Shown piece by piece: positions 1 to 8,092 of a DNA stretch of 64,000 nucleotides. Under the pieces are notes generated by a model, which was not told where the DNA came from, ran no database searches, and was given only the letters and a program-made list of their open reading frames with translations. The DNA lies in assembly GCF_030244015.1 (NCBI RefSeq), contig NZ_JASSYX010000003.1, positions 248,001-312,000 on the forward strand. The letters run 5' to 3'. The first letter of the stretch is position 1; each line of letters starts with the position of its first letter. Origin of the DNA: Pedobacter ginsengisoli (GTDB lineage: Bacteria > Bacteroidota > Bacteroidia > Sphingobacteriales > Sphingobacteriaceae). The position numbers were made by a program, and so were the translations under genes.

Positions 1-960
1 GGTAAAATTATCCAGCAACAGGTCACTCATTGTTTCTCTGTAATCTGATTTTAGCCGGGCTACATGTTCGCTCAGAGTATCTCCCCCAGCGAGTTCCTGC
101 AGGTGTTTCTTTAAGTCATAGCCTCTGCGTTTCGAAAATTCTTTAAAAAAAGTGGGCGTCCAGTTCGCACCATAGACCTCATAGCTATCGTTAAAAAAGG
201 CCCTTACTCCCTGCGGTTTGTGGCTAAAAGCATTATCAAACCGGCCCAGATAATCCGTTACTGCACTTTTATCCAGATGATCCAGTGTAAAACCTTGCCC
301 GCCAGGGGCCGCCCGTTTTACCGTTTGGCGGGTCTTGCCGGCAAAAGCAGCGTAGATCTGCCAGTTTCCATGATCCGCTGTCCAGTTTAATATTCCTTTC
401 GCATCAATTTTATTCAATAAATCCAATATCTTGCCATTATTGCTATAGGCTGTAACCGCCTGTAGTGTCGCAGCGTCCTGCTTGGATTCTTTCACTTTAA
501 TGGCTTCACCTGGCTTTTGGTCATATTTAACTTCATACCGCTGTACAATCAGCTTCGTTGCAGCATGTTCGGGCTTTACCAATGGGCCGCCAAAAGGCCA
601 GCCTGTGCCAGTATTCATGTCTACTCCCATTCCAAGTGCATTGGATTTTTGAACGGTATAACGCAACATGTCCATCCATTTGGGTGACAGGAACTCAATA
701 TATCTTTTCTCGAAACCCACCGCTCCATATATTGGAGTAATTTCAACACCTCCAATACCGGCTTGTTGATATTGAGTGAGTACTTTACTGATATTAGCTT
801 CATCTACCGCGTTACCCATCCACCACCAACGGGTCCAGGGTTTCATCTGTTTCTCCACTACGGGCCATGGCCCGGCTGGTTCAGTTTTATCTTGTGCAAT
901 TGCGGAGTTTAGTAAAAATGCAAAGACGCCAAGTGCAATTAAAGCTGATCTAATCTTCAT
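1..960 (-). CDS. GH106-like alpha-L-rhamnosidase, 5' part (runs off left edge)
   Basis: The first 320 codons of a large secreted glycoside hydrolase; the 3' part lies left of the window. A Sec signal peptide covers about residues 1-23. The mature N-terminus carries the KPWTRWWWMGNA motif (residues 40-51) and a later NTGTGWPFGGP motif, both typical of glycosyl hydrolase family 106 and related Bacteroidota proteins, usually 900-1100 aa long. Members cleave terminal L-rhamnose from plant polysaccharides such as pectin or from flavonoid glycosides, in the periplasm. The start is the ATG at 958-960, directly before the signal peptide. No SusC/D pair is visible beside it, so membership of a polysaccharide-utilisation locus cannot be judged. 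The family call is firm; the exact substrate is inferred. Confidence 0.85.
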   Translation of the reverse strand, partial: MKIRSALIALGVFAFLLNSAIAQDKTEPAGPWPVVEKQMKPWTRWWWMGNAVDEANISKVLTQYQQAGIGGVEITPIYGAVGFEKRYIEFLSPKWMDMLRYTVQKSNALGMGVDMNTGTGWPFGGPLVKPEHAATKLIVQRYEVKYDQKPGEAIKVKESKQDAATLQAVTAYSNNGKILDLLNKIDAKGILNWTADHGNWQIYAAFAGKTRQTVKRAAPGGQGFTLDHLDKSAVTDYLGRFDNAFSHKPQGVRAFFNDSYEVYGANWTPTFFKEFSKRRGYDLKKHLQELAGGDTLSEHVARLKSDYRETMSDLLLDNFT

Positions 961-1148
961 TATTTAAAATACAATTTAGTCATATCTAATTTAATTGTCG
1001 TTCTCGTTCAAAACTTTTGCCGGAACTCTATTTCTTTGGCGGCCATTCTACTGAGTTCTTCACTGAGACCGGATATACCCATCCTACCTTGAAACAACTG
1101 GCGGATGCCCAGGGAACTTCAATGGCTGGCATATTAGTAAACTAACTC

Positions 1149-1339
1149 AATATAGGGGCAAGTATGCGACAAGTATAAGACAAAGTCAGAATAAAATCGG
1201 TCATAGCTCATATAAAATTCAGGTAAATAACAAGATTAGAATACCCTTGAATTACCCTTGACTTACTGTTGCATTACCCTATATGGTATATCAATGGTAA
1301 CTCAAGGGTAGGCAAAGGGTAATTTAACAGTAATTTAAT
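1149..1339. repeat. Degenerate 11-bp-period repeat with a long inverted repeat
   Basis: Three blocks share an 11-bp step. CAAnnnn-type units start at 1149, 1160, 1171 and 1182 (for example CAAGTATGCGA then CAAGTATAAGA). TACCCTTGAAT-type units start at 1242, 1253, 1264 and 1275. Complement-type units GGTAACTCAAG start at 1285, 1296, 1307, 1318 and 1329. The second and third blocks form an imperfect palindrome: arms 1242-1278 and 1285-1321 match at 27 of 37 positions around a 6-base spacer. All of this is directly visible. Function is unknown; a protein-binding or curved DNA array and a cruciform or RNA hairpin are all possible. Confidence 0.8.
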
Positions 1340-1618
1340 TCAGGTATTTATATGAACTTTATTAATAAATATATTGTTGTTATTAACAACTGTATCTATA
1401 CTGATATTTGATGATTTAAGCTAACGATTACTGGATTCTGCTTGTTTACTTGTCCGATGCTGAATGGATGGAGCTATTTCCTCATAGGAAACAGCGGCTG
1501 TCCTTGATGCTATATTTTCTTGGATGCCCCGGACATAAATACTTATTTGTTGAAAAAAATAGCATTATAATAGCCTGGCACAGTCCAAAACCGTATATAA
1601 TTCATTTATTTTGATGAT

Positions 1619-1637
1619 ATCCGTAAAATTTACGGAT
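1619..1637. promoter_or_regulatory. 19-bp perfect inverted repeat upstream of the M16 genes
   Basis: ATCCGTAAA-A-TTTACGGAT is a perfect 9-bp inverted repeat around one base, centred about 86 bases before the first M16 start codon. It has no T-run, so an operator is more likely than a terminator. No cognate regulator is identifiable. Confidence 0.45.
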
Positions 1638-1713
1638 TTAATTATCTTCATTGCTATTATAAACTGAAATATTGATTTTTACCTTATTAAATTCCATCAA
1701 TTGGTTATAGAAA

Positions 1714-3027
1714 ATGAAAAATAAATTCTTGTGTACTCTCGTTCTTTCGGGATTGTGCCTGGCTGTGAATGCCCAACAGGTAAAGTTTACCGAATATGAC
1801 CTGGACAATGGCTTGCATGTAATTCTTCACCAGGACAAAACAGCTCCGGTGGTGGCCGTCTCGGTAATGTACCATGTCGGCTCTAAGGATGAAGATCCTG
1901 AAAGAACAGGCTTTGCCCACTTTTTTGAACATCTTTTATTTGAAGGCAGTGAAAACATGAAGCGCGGAGATTTTATGAAGATCGTAAGCAGCAACGGTGG
2001 GCAGAACAATGCCAACACTTCACAGGACAGGACTTTTTACTATGAGGTTTTCCCTTCAAATCAGCTCGAGCTTGGGCTATGGCTGGAAAGCGAACGTATG
2101 CTTCACCCGAAAATTGACAATGCCGGTGTTAAAACTCAAAATGAGGTGGTTAAAGAAGAAAAACGCATGCGTATCGACAACAAACCCTATGGTAAGTTTG
2201 CAGAAAACATCTTCGCTCATTTATTTGATGGGCACCCGTACAGCTGGCAGCCGATAGGCTCAATGGCCCATCTCGATGCTGCGAAACTGGATGAATTTAT
2301 TGCTTTTTTTAAAAAATATTATGCGCCTAACAACGCTGTACTGACAATTGCCGGGGATCTGGATATAGAAAAAACAAAGGCTCTGGTCGCTAAATATTTT
2401 AACGAAGTGCCAAAAGGTATCCCGGTGGTTAAGGGAACTTTCGGGTTAAAACCGGTTACCAGACAAATTGTGGACACGGTATATGATGCAAATATCCAAA
2501 TTCCGGCAATATTTGCAGCCTATCGTGTTCCGGGAATGAAAAGCCGTGAAAATAAAGTACTGGAAATGGTCAGCACCATTTTGTCCGGCGGTGGAAGTTC
2601 AAGACTGAGCACAAAAATGGTCGATGAGAAAAAGACCGCTTTACAGGTTGCTGCTTTCAATTATACCCTGGAAGACTACGGTGCATACATTACACTGGCA
2701 CTTCCCAACAACAACACCCCTTTAAATGATCTATTGACTGATATCGATGCCGAAGTTGTGCGCCTGCAGACTGATCTGATCAGCGAATCTGAATTTAAAA
2801 AGCTGCAGAACCAGTTTGAGAACGGGTATGTAAGTGCCAATACGAAAATGATCGGCGTAGCCGAAAATCTTTCCAATGGCTATACATTTCATAACAAGAA
2901 TACGAATGATCTCAACGAACAGCTCGCACAAATTAAATCGATCACCCGCGAAGAGATCAGAGATGTAGCCAAAAAATACCTCAACAAAGATCAGCGCGTA
3001 GTACTTTATTACCTGCCAAAGAAATAA
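1714..3027 (+). CDS. M16 zinc metallopeptidase, catalytic subunit
   Basis: A 437-aa secreted peptidase of the insulinase/pitrilysin (M16) family. A signal peptide (about residues 1-20, ending VNA-QQ) sends it to the periplasm. The inverted zinc motif HFFEH is at residues 69-73, and Glu149 lies 76 residues downstream of His73, where the third zinc ligand is expected. The length fits the half-size M16B type, which works as a pair of about 50-kDa subunits forming a closed chamber that degrades short peptides. The next gene starts 3 bases after this stop and encodes the partner without the zinc motif. The substrate is unknown. Confidence 0.93.
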   Translation: MKNKFLCTLVLSGLCLAVNAQQVKFTEYDLDNGLHVILHQDKTAPVVAVSVMYHVGSKDEDPERTGFAHFFEHLLFEGSENMKRGDFMKIVSSNGGQNNANTSQDRTFYYEVFPSNQLELGLWLESERMLHPKIDNAGVKTQNEVVKEEKRMRIDNKPYGKFAENIFAHLFDGHPYSWQPIGSMAHLDAAKLDEFIAFFKKYYAPNNAVLTIAGDLDIEKTKALVAKYFNEVPKGIPVVKGTFGLKPVTRQIVDTVYDANIQIPAIFAAYRVPGMKSRENKVLEMVSTILSGGGSSRLSTKMVDEKKTALQVAAFNYTLEDYGAYITLALPNNNTPLNDLLTDIDAEVVRLQTDLISESEFKKLQNQFENGYVSANTKMIGVAENLSNGYTFHNKNTNDLNEQLAQIKSITREEIRDVAKKYLNKDQRVVLYYLPKK

Positions 3028-3029
3028 AC

Positions 3030-4451
3030 ATGAAGAAGATATTTACATTTGCTATAGCTGCCCTGTTTGTTCAGGCAGTATCAGCACAGAAATTAGACAG
3101 GAGCCAGAAACCAAAACCAGGACCTGCACCGACCATCACATTTGCCGATCCTGTGATCTATAAATTACCCAACGGCATTACTGTTCTGGTTGTAGAAAAC
3201 CATAAATTACCGAAGATTTCCGCAAGTTACAGTATTGATGCAGGCCCGATCACTGAGGGTTCAAAAGCCGGTGTTACCGGATTACTGAGCGGCATGCTCA
3301 ATGAGGGTACGACTACAAAAACCAAGGCCCAGTTCGATGAGGCTGTCGATCAAATCGGTGCAGAAGTAGGTGTATCGGCAGGCGGAGGACAGGCTTCTGC
3401 CCTGACCCGCTATTTTAGCGACGCTTTTTTATTAATGGCTGAAGCCTTGAGAAATCCTTCTTTTCCGCAGGAATCATTTGACAAGTTAAAATCACAAAGC
3501 CTTACCAATTTAAAATCCAGCGAGCGCAGTGCAACCGCCATTTCCGGACGCGTGGTCAATGCCCTTTCATTTGGACTGAACCATCCTTATGGAGAGTTTG
3601 AAACCGAGCAAAGCATCAATTCCATTGCCCTGGACGATGTGAAAGCCGCTTATAAAAAATATGTGACACCTTCAAGAGGCTATCTAACCTTTGTCGGTGA
3701 TATTAAACCGGAAGTGGCAAAGGCGCTGGCGATCAAAGCATTTGGTGACTGGAAGGGCACTGTTCTTACTTTCCCTGTTTTGGCCAAAGTGAGTAACCCG
3801 GCCAAAACCGAGGTGGATGTTGTGGATTTACCGAGTGCAGTTCAGTCGGAGATAACAGTGACCAATCTTATAGAATTGCCATTGAGCAGCCCCGATTATC
3901 ATGCGGTACTGCTTGCAAATCAAATTCTGGGAGGCGGGGCGGATGCAAAACTTTTTAGAAACCTGCGCGAAAAACATGGCTTTACTTATGGTGCTTATTC
4001 CAATACGGGCTCAGGAAGACTGCAATCGACTTTCAGCGCTTCCGCTTCCGTGCGGAATGAAAAAGTGGATAGTGCCGTGGTTGAATTTCTAAAAGAAATC
4101 AATGTGATGCGTACGGAAAAAGTTAGCCCCGAGGTGCTTCAGGATGCAAAAAACTTATACAATGGTTCTTTCGCGCTGGGTCTGGAAAACCCAGCCCGCG
4201 GTGCGGGGTTTGCGAGCAGCATACTTATCAATAACCTTCCAAAGGATTTTTACCGTACATATTTGCAAAAACTAAATGCGGTTACTGCAGATGATATTCT
4301 TCGCGTCAGCAAAAAGTACTTTTTGCATGACAACGCCAGGGTAGTTATTGTAGGAAGAACTGATCAGTTTTTGCCGGGACTTAAAAAATCAGGATTTGAT
4401 ATCAAACAATTTGACAACTATGCCACACCATTAGCGGCAGGCAAAGAATAA
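3030..4451 (+). CDS. M16 peptidase homologue, non-catalytic partner
   Basis: A 473-aa M16 family protein with a signal peptide (about residues 1-19, ending VSA-Q). Where the zinc motif should be it reads GLLSGMLNEG, so His and Glu ligands are absent and it should not bind catalytic zinc. The C-terminal half keeps the RNLREKHGFTYG segment, the arginine/tyrosine substrate-contact region typical of the partner subunit. It is translationally coupled to the preceding active subunit, which supports a heteromeric peptidase in the periplasm. The missing zinc motif is normal for this partner class and does not indicate decay. Confidence 0.9.
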   Translation: MKKIFTFAIAALFVQAVSAQKLDRSQKPKPGPAPTITFADPVIYKLPNGITVLVVENHKLPKISASYSIDAGPITEGSKAGVTGLLSGMLNEGTTTKTKAQFDEAVDQIGAEVGVSAGGGQASALTRYFSDAFLLMAEALRNPSFPQESFDKLKSQSLTNLKSSERSATAISGRVVNALSFGLNHPYGEFETEQSINSIALDDVKAAYKKYVTPSRGYLTFVGDIKPEVAKALAIKAFGDWKGTVLTFPVLAKVSNPAKTEVDVVDLPSAVQSEITVTNLIELPLSSPDYHAVLLANQILGGGADAKLFRNLREKHGFTYGAYSNTGSGRLQSTFSASASVRNEKVDSAVVEFLKEINVMRTEKVSPEVLQDAKNLYNGSFALGLENPARGAGFASSILINNLPKDFYRTYLQKLNAVTADDILRVSKKYFLHDNARVVIVGRTDQFLPGLKKSGFDIKQFDNYATPLAAGKE

Positions 4452-4493
4452 AAAGAAAATTCCCGGATCTTTTTATCGTAATTTAGGTTATCA

Positions 4494-4524
4494 CAGCAGA
4501 ACAGCCAGGATTGGGGTTCTGCTG
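4494..4524 (+). terminator. Hairpin downstream of the M16 pair
   Basis: CAGCAGAAC (4494-4502) pairs perfectly with GTTCTGCTG (4516-4524) around a 13-base loop, 40 bases after the M16 stop codon. Only TTT follows, so termination strength is uncertain. Confidence 0.5.
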
Positions 4525-4588
4525 TTTGGCAGAATACCATCATTATTGGTGAAAATAGAGTCATATTGGATAAGTAACTAGTTGTAAA

Positions 4589-4619
4589 TTGCATATCCAA
4601 CCAGTTTTATATAAGTTTG
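4589..4619 (+). promoter_or_regulatory. Bacteroidota-type promoter of the transketolase genes
   Basis: TAAGTTTG (4612-4619) fits the Bacteroidota -7 consensus TAnnTTTG exactly. A TTG lies at 4589-4591, 20 bases upstream, within the usual spacing for the -33 element. Transcription would begin near 4624, about 18 bases before the start codon at 4642. Confidence 0.6.
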
Positions 4620-4641
4620 TCATAATAAACAACCCCAATTA

Positions 4642-5487
4642 ATGAAACATACAATTAATGAATTAGAAGATATCGCTGCTCAGGTAAGAAGGGATATTGT
4701 TAGAATGGTACATGCCTGCCAGTCAGGCCATCCGGGAGGATCCCTGGGCTGTGCTGACTTCTTTACCGCGCTTTATTTTGAAGTGATGAACCACAACACT
4801 GACTTCAAAATGGACGGAAAAGGCGAGGATCTTTTCTTCCTTTCAAACGGACATATTTCGCCTGTTTTTTATAGTGTATTAGCCAGATCAGGCTATTTTG
4901 ATGTAAGCGAACTCGCTACTTTCAGGAAATTAAATTCAAGATTGCAAGGCCATCCAACCACTCATGAAGGACTTCCTGGCATCAGGATCGCTTCGGGTTC
5001 TCTGGGACAGGGCATGTCTGTGGCAATTGGCGCTGCACAAGCAAAGAAATTAAATAATGATCATTCTATTGTGTACTCTTTACATGGTGATGGTGAACTG
5101 CAGGAAGGACAAAACTGGGAAGCCATTATGTACGCGCCTTTCAATAAAGTGGATAACCTAATCTCTACTGTCGATTATAACGGACAGCAAATTGACGGAC
5201 CAACGGAAAAGGTCCTTTCACTCGAAAATCTGCAGGCTAAATTTGAAGCTTTCGGATGGCAGGTAATCAACTCTGACGGTAATGATATGGATAGTACCGT
5301 GAAAGCACTTCACTACGCAAAATCATTGACGGGTAAAGGCAAGCCAATCCTTAATTTAATGAGCACCCAGATGGGTTATGGTGTTGATTTCATGATGGGA
5401 TCGCACAAATGGCACGGCGTTGCACCAAATAACGAGCAACTTGCAACAGCTTTAGCTCAATTAACCTCTACCCACAAAGATTATTAA
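4642..5487 (+). CDS. Transketolase, N-terminal (ThDP-binding) subunit
   Basis: A 281-aa protein covering only the thiamine-diphosphate PP domain. The conserved ACQSGHPGGSLGCADF segment is near residue 30, followed by the ThDP/metal motif GDGELQEGQNWE. Transketolase moves two-carbon ketol units between sugar phosphates in the pentose phosphate pathway. Single-chain enzymes are about 660 aa; here the protein is split and the C-terminal partner follows after 14 bases. The split form is widespread in bacteria. The related split enzymes of the 1-deoxyxylulose-5-phosphate synthase and dehydrogenase E1 families are less likely given the transketolase-type N-terminus. Confidence 0.92.
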   Translation: MKHTINELEDIAAQVRRDIVRMVHACQSGHPGGSLGCADFFTALYFEVMNHNTDFKMDGKGEDLFFLSNGHISPVFYSVLARSGYFDVSELATFRKLNSRLQGHPTTHEGLPGIRIASGSLGQGMSVAIGAAQAKKLNNDHSIVYSLHGDGELQEGQNWEAIMYAPFNKVDNLISTVDYNGQQIDGPTEKVLSLENLQAKFEAFGWQVINSDGNDMDSTVKALHYAKSLTGKGKPILNLMSTQMGYGVDFMMGSHKWHGVAPNNEQLATALAQLTSTHKDY

Positions 5488-5501
5488 GATAGAAGAAACT
5501 A

Positions 5502-6461
5502 ATGAAAAAGTATACATACACTGAAAAAAAAGATACCCGCTCTGGTTTCGGAGCCGGACTATTGGAAGCCGGGCAGAAAAATCCTGAGGTAGTGGCGCTT
5601 TGTGCTGACCTGGTGGGCTCTTTGAAAATGGATGCGTTCATCAAGGAATTTCCTGAGCGATTTTTCCAGATCGGTATCGCCGAGGCAAATATGATCGGTA
5701 TTGCAGCCGGGCTGACCATTGGCGGGAAAATCCCTTTCACTGGGACATTTGCCAACTTCTCTACAGGAAGGGTTTATGACCAGATCCGCCAATCCGTTGC
5801 TTATTCTGATAAAAATGTGAAGATCTGTGCTTCTCATGCTGGATTGACTTTAGGAGAAGATGGCGCTACCCACCAGATTCTTGAAGATATAGGTTTGATG
5901 AAAATGCTTCCGGGTATGACCGTGATCAATACTTGTGATTACAACCAGACCAAGGCAGCGACTATTGCCATTGCTGAGCATCATGGCCCCGTTTACCTGC
6001 GCTTTGGCCGTCCGGTGATCCCTGTGTTTACAGATCCTGATCAGAAATTTGAGATCGGTAAAGCCTGGATGGTCAATGAAGGTACAGATGTAACCATCAT
6101 TGCTACCGGACACATGGTTTGGAAAGCAATTGAAGCAGGTGAAAAACTTGCTGAATTGGGTATCGATGCCGAGATCATCAACATCCACACCATAAAACCT
6201 CTGGATGAAGAGGCCATTTTAAAATCAGTAAAGAAAACCGGCTGTGTAGTGACTTGCGAAGAGCACAACAAATATGGCGGACTGGGTGAAAGCGTAGCTA
6301 GATTGCTTTCAACTGAGCTGCCTGCTCCACAGGAATTTGTTGCCGTAAATGACAGCTTTGGCGAAAGCGGAACTCCTGATCAGCTAATGACCAAATACGG
6401 ACTGGATAGCGTAAATATTGTGGAAGCCGCACAAAAAGTAATAAAAAGGGCTAAAAAATAG
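5502..6461 (+). CDS. Transketolase, C-terminal subunit
   Basis: A 319-aa protein with the pyrimidine-binding domain (about residues 5-170, including the FQIGIAEANMIGIAAGLT segment with the catalytic glutamate that activates ThDP) and the transketolase C-terminal domain (about 185-310, with the GHMVWKAIEAGEKL and CEEHNKYGGLGE segments). With the preceding subunit it forms the complete cytoplasmic enzyme. Co-transcription from the promoter at 4589-4619 is likely. The sigma-factor gene follows 27 bases later. Confidence 0.92.
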   Translation: MKKYTYTEKKDTRSGFGAGLLEAGQKNPEVVALCADLVGSLKMDAFIKEFPERFFQIGIAEANMIGIAAGLTIGGKIPFTGTFANFSTGRVYDQIRQSVAYSDKNVKICASHAGLTLGEDGATHQILEDIGLMKMLPGMTVINTCDYNQTKAATIAIAEHHGPVYLRFGRPVIPVFTDPDQKFEIGKAWMVNEGTDVTIIATGHMVWKAIEAGEKLAELGIDAEIINIHTIKPLDEEAILKSVKKTGCVVTCEEHNKYGGLGESVARLLSTELPAPQEFVAVNDSFGESGTPDQLMTKYGLDSVNIVEAAQKVIKRAKK

Positions 6462-6488
6462 TATTAAAACGCCCCGATTACATCGCTT

Positions 6489-7049
6489 ATGAAGCAGGTT
6501 GAAGATTCAGAGATTTTAGAGAAATTCTCAAATATAAAAACTCGGGATGAAGCCTTCAACCTGCTTTTAAACAAATACCAGCAAAAGATCTACTGGCACA
6601 TACGCCGGCTGGTCATTGATCACGACGATACAGATGATCTGGTTCAGGATGTATTCATTAAGGTTTGGAAGAACCTCGAAAACTTCCGCAGCGACTCCCA
6701 GCTTTATACCTGGATCTATCGCATTGCGACAAATGAATCCATCACTTTTCTGAATAAACAGAAACAGCGAAACAATACACCACTCGACGAGGTCTCCGGA
6801 GAACTGGAAGAAACACTTGTCGCCTCCTCCTATTTTGACGGCGACAAGATCCAGATGAAATTGCAAAAGGCTCTTCTGAAGCTCCCTGAAAAACAACGCC
6901 TTATTTTCAACATGAAATACTTTGATGACCTTAAATATGAGGAAATTGCAGCCATCACAGGCACTAGTGTGGGTGCGCTGAAAGCCTCTTTCCACATTGC
7001 GGTGAAGAAAATTGAAACTTTTATGCTAAATGAGGACATCACTTTTTAA
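6489..7049 (+). CDS. ECF-type RNA polymerase sigma factor
   Basis: A 186-aa sigma-70 family protein. Region 2 lies at about residues 25-95 (DDLVQDVFIKVWKNLENF, then YTWIYRIATNES) and region 4 at about 120-180 (LPEKQRLIFNMKYFDDLKYEEIA followed by the GTSVGALKASFH recognition helix). It lacks regions 1 and 3, as ECF sigma factors do. It is followed by a single-pass membrane protein of the kind that often restrains such sigma factors, and by a small secreted Spy-like protein. The trio looks like one envelope-stress signalling unit. No autoregulatory promoter could be identified with confidence. Confidence 0.92.
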   Translation: MKQVEDSEILEKFSNIKTRDEAFNLLLNKYQQKIYWHIRRLVIDHDDTDDLVQDVFIKVWKNLENFRSDSQLYTWIYRIATNESITFLNKQKQRNNTPLDEVSGELEETLVASSYFDGDKIQMKLQKALLKLPEKQRLIFNMKYFDDLKYEEIAAITGTSVGALKASFHIAVKKIETFMLNEDITF

Positions 7050-7083
7050 ACCTTTTGCCAATTAATATATCAATATATTTGAA

Positions 7084-7614
7084 ATGGAAGAAAATTTAGA
7101 AAATAGTGAATGGATGAAGGGGATTAAAGAGGCTGGATTTACTACTCCTTCCAATTATTTTGAGGAATTGAACGATAGTATCCGGGCGAGAATGATTACT
7201 GAAAGGCTCAGAGCGTCAGTGCCTGTGGACGGCCATACGGTACCTCCAAATTACTTTGAGCAATTGCAGTTGAATATTCTTGCTAAAACAGCTAAACAGA
7301 TTACAGCGTCAAGGCAAACAAAGATCGTTCGTTTATGGCGTTCAAATGTACTGAAATATGCGTCGGCAGCATGTTTCGTAATCATTGCGGGTATGGGTGT
7401 TTATTTCAACATCAATGAGCAGAAGGCAACTCAAAATAACAATTATACGGAGACGGCTACCGAGCAAATGCTATTTGATATTGATGAAGAAGTGATCATT
7501 GAACACATTGAGGCCAATTATAAGGATCAACAAAAACCCACAGCTAAAGAGACGGCACTGGAAAACTATATCCTCAACAACTACTCTCAAAACGATCTGA
7601 CCGGGAATTTATAA
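7084..7614 (+). CDS. Single-pass membrane protein, putative anti-sigma factor
   Basis: A 176-aa protein with two N-terminal repeats of the form TPSNYFEEL (about residue 21) and VPPNYFEQL (about residue 56), one membrane helix at about residues 95-112 (YASAACFVIIAGMGVY) and an acidic C-terminal tail of about 65 residues, predicted outside the membrane. There is no signal peptide and no zinc-binding anti-sigma motif. The position 35 bases after an ECF sigma gene and the topology suggest an anti-sigma or sigma-regulating protein; this is inferred from context only. Confidence 0.65.
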   Translation: MEENLENSEWMKGIKEAGFTTPSNYFEELNDSIRARMITERLRASVPVDGHTVPPNYFEQLQLNILAKTAKQITASRQTKIVRLWRSNVLKYASAACFVIIAGMGVYFNINEQKATQNNNYTETATEQMLFDIDEEVIIEHIEANYKDQQKPTAKETALENYILNNYSQNDLTGNL

Positions 7615-7625
7615 TTTAATCGAAA

Positions 7626-8075
7626 ATGAAGAATCTAATTATTGTAACGCTACTTTTTTTACCTTTTTTTGTTTCGGCGCAAGGTCATAGTGACAGACAT
7701 AATGAGATTGAAACTTATAAAATTGCTTACCTTACAGAAAAACTTGGTCTTTCTTCGGAGGAAGCAAAAATATTCTGGCCGATTTACAACGACTGGGAGA
7801 AAGAGCAGGGTGCGCTGCGTAAGGAACGTTTTCAGAAAATGATCAGCTTCAAAAAGATCACTGAGATCGAAACGTTGTCAGACAGTCAGATCCAGACGCT
7901 CATTGCCAATGATTTTAACATGAAACAAAAGGAGCTGAACCTTGAAAGGAAATATTACAATAAACTGAAGGCCAGTCTGCCCATTAAAATTGTAGGGAAA
8001 TACTACCGCGCGCAGGAAGCTTTTAAACGTGAGATCTTATCGAGATACAGAAACGGAAGGCCGGGAAGGAATTAA
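7626..8075 (+). CDS. Small secreted Spy/CpxP-like helical protein
   Basis: A 149-aa protein with a signal peptide (about residues 1-19, ending VSA-Q). The mature part is highly charged and probably all-helical. LTEKLGLSSEEAKIFWPIYNDW resembles the LTxxQ-type repeat of periplasmic Spy/CpxP-like chaperones that sense envelope stress. It is the third gene of the sigma/membrane protein/Spy-like set, 12 bases behind the previous stop. A role in periplasmic folding stress or feedback on the sigma factor is plausible; similarity to Spy is loose. Confidence 0.6.
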   Translation: MKNLIIVTLLFLPFFVSAQGHSDRHNEIETYKIAYLTEKLGLSSEEAKIFWPIYNDWEKEQGALRKERFQKMISFKKITEIETLSDSQIQTLIANDFNMKQKELNLERKYYNKLKASLPIKIVGKYYRAQEAFKREILSRYRNGRPGRN

Positions 8076-8092
8076 TTTGTAATTTTGCGTTC

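Larger units (their letters stand above)
961..1713. other. 750-base intergenic gap with periodic repeat, no convincing gene
   Basis: Between the divergent GH106 and M16 genes no normal-length gene is seen. The gap holds an 11-bp periodic repeat (own entry), a 19-bp inverted repeat just before the M16 gene (own entry), and two weak open stretches. One, on the minus strand at 1008-1119, would end in the peptide ELSRMAAKEIEFRQKF and could be a gene remnant. The other, on the plus strand at 1468-1614, would encode 48 residues. Neither matches a family I know. Confidence 0.6.

Noticed and set aside
1008-1119. 36-codon open stretch on the minus strand ending in FRQKF
   Set aside because: Looks coding-like but is too short to identify, and the preceding stop argues for a remnant at best.
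1468-1614. 48-residue open frame on the plus strand
   Set aside because: No recognised motif, no promoter, and amino-acid make-up (many I, L, W, H) is unlike the neighbouring genes; kept only as a note in the gap entry.
5468-6995. Several 70-142-codon minus-strand frames opposite transketolase and the sigma gene
   Set aside because: All mirror well-supported plus-strand genes and lack motifs.
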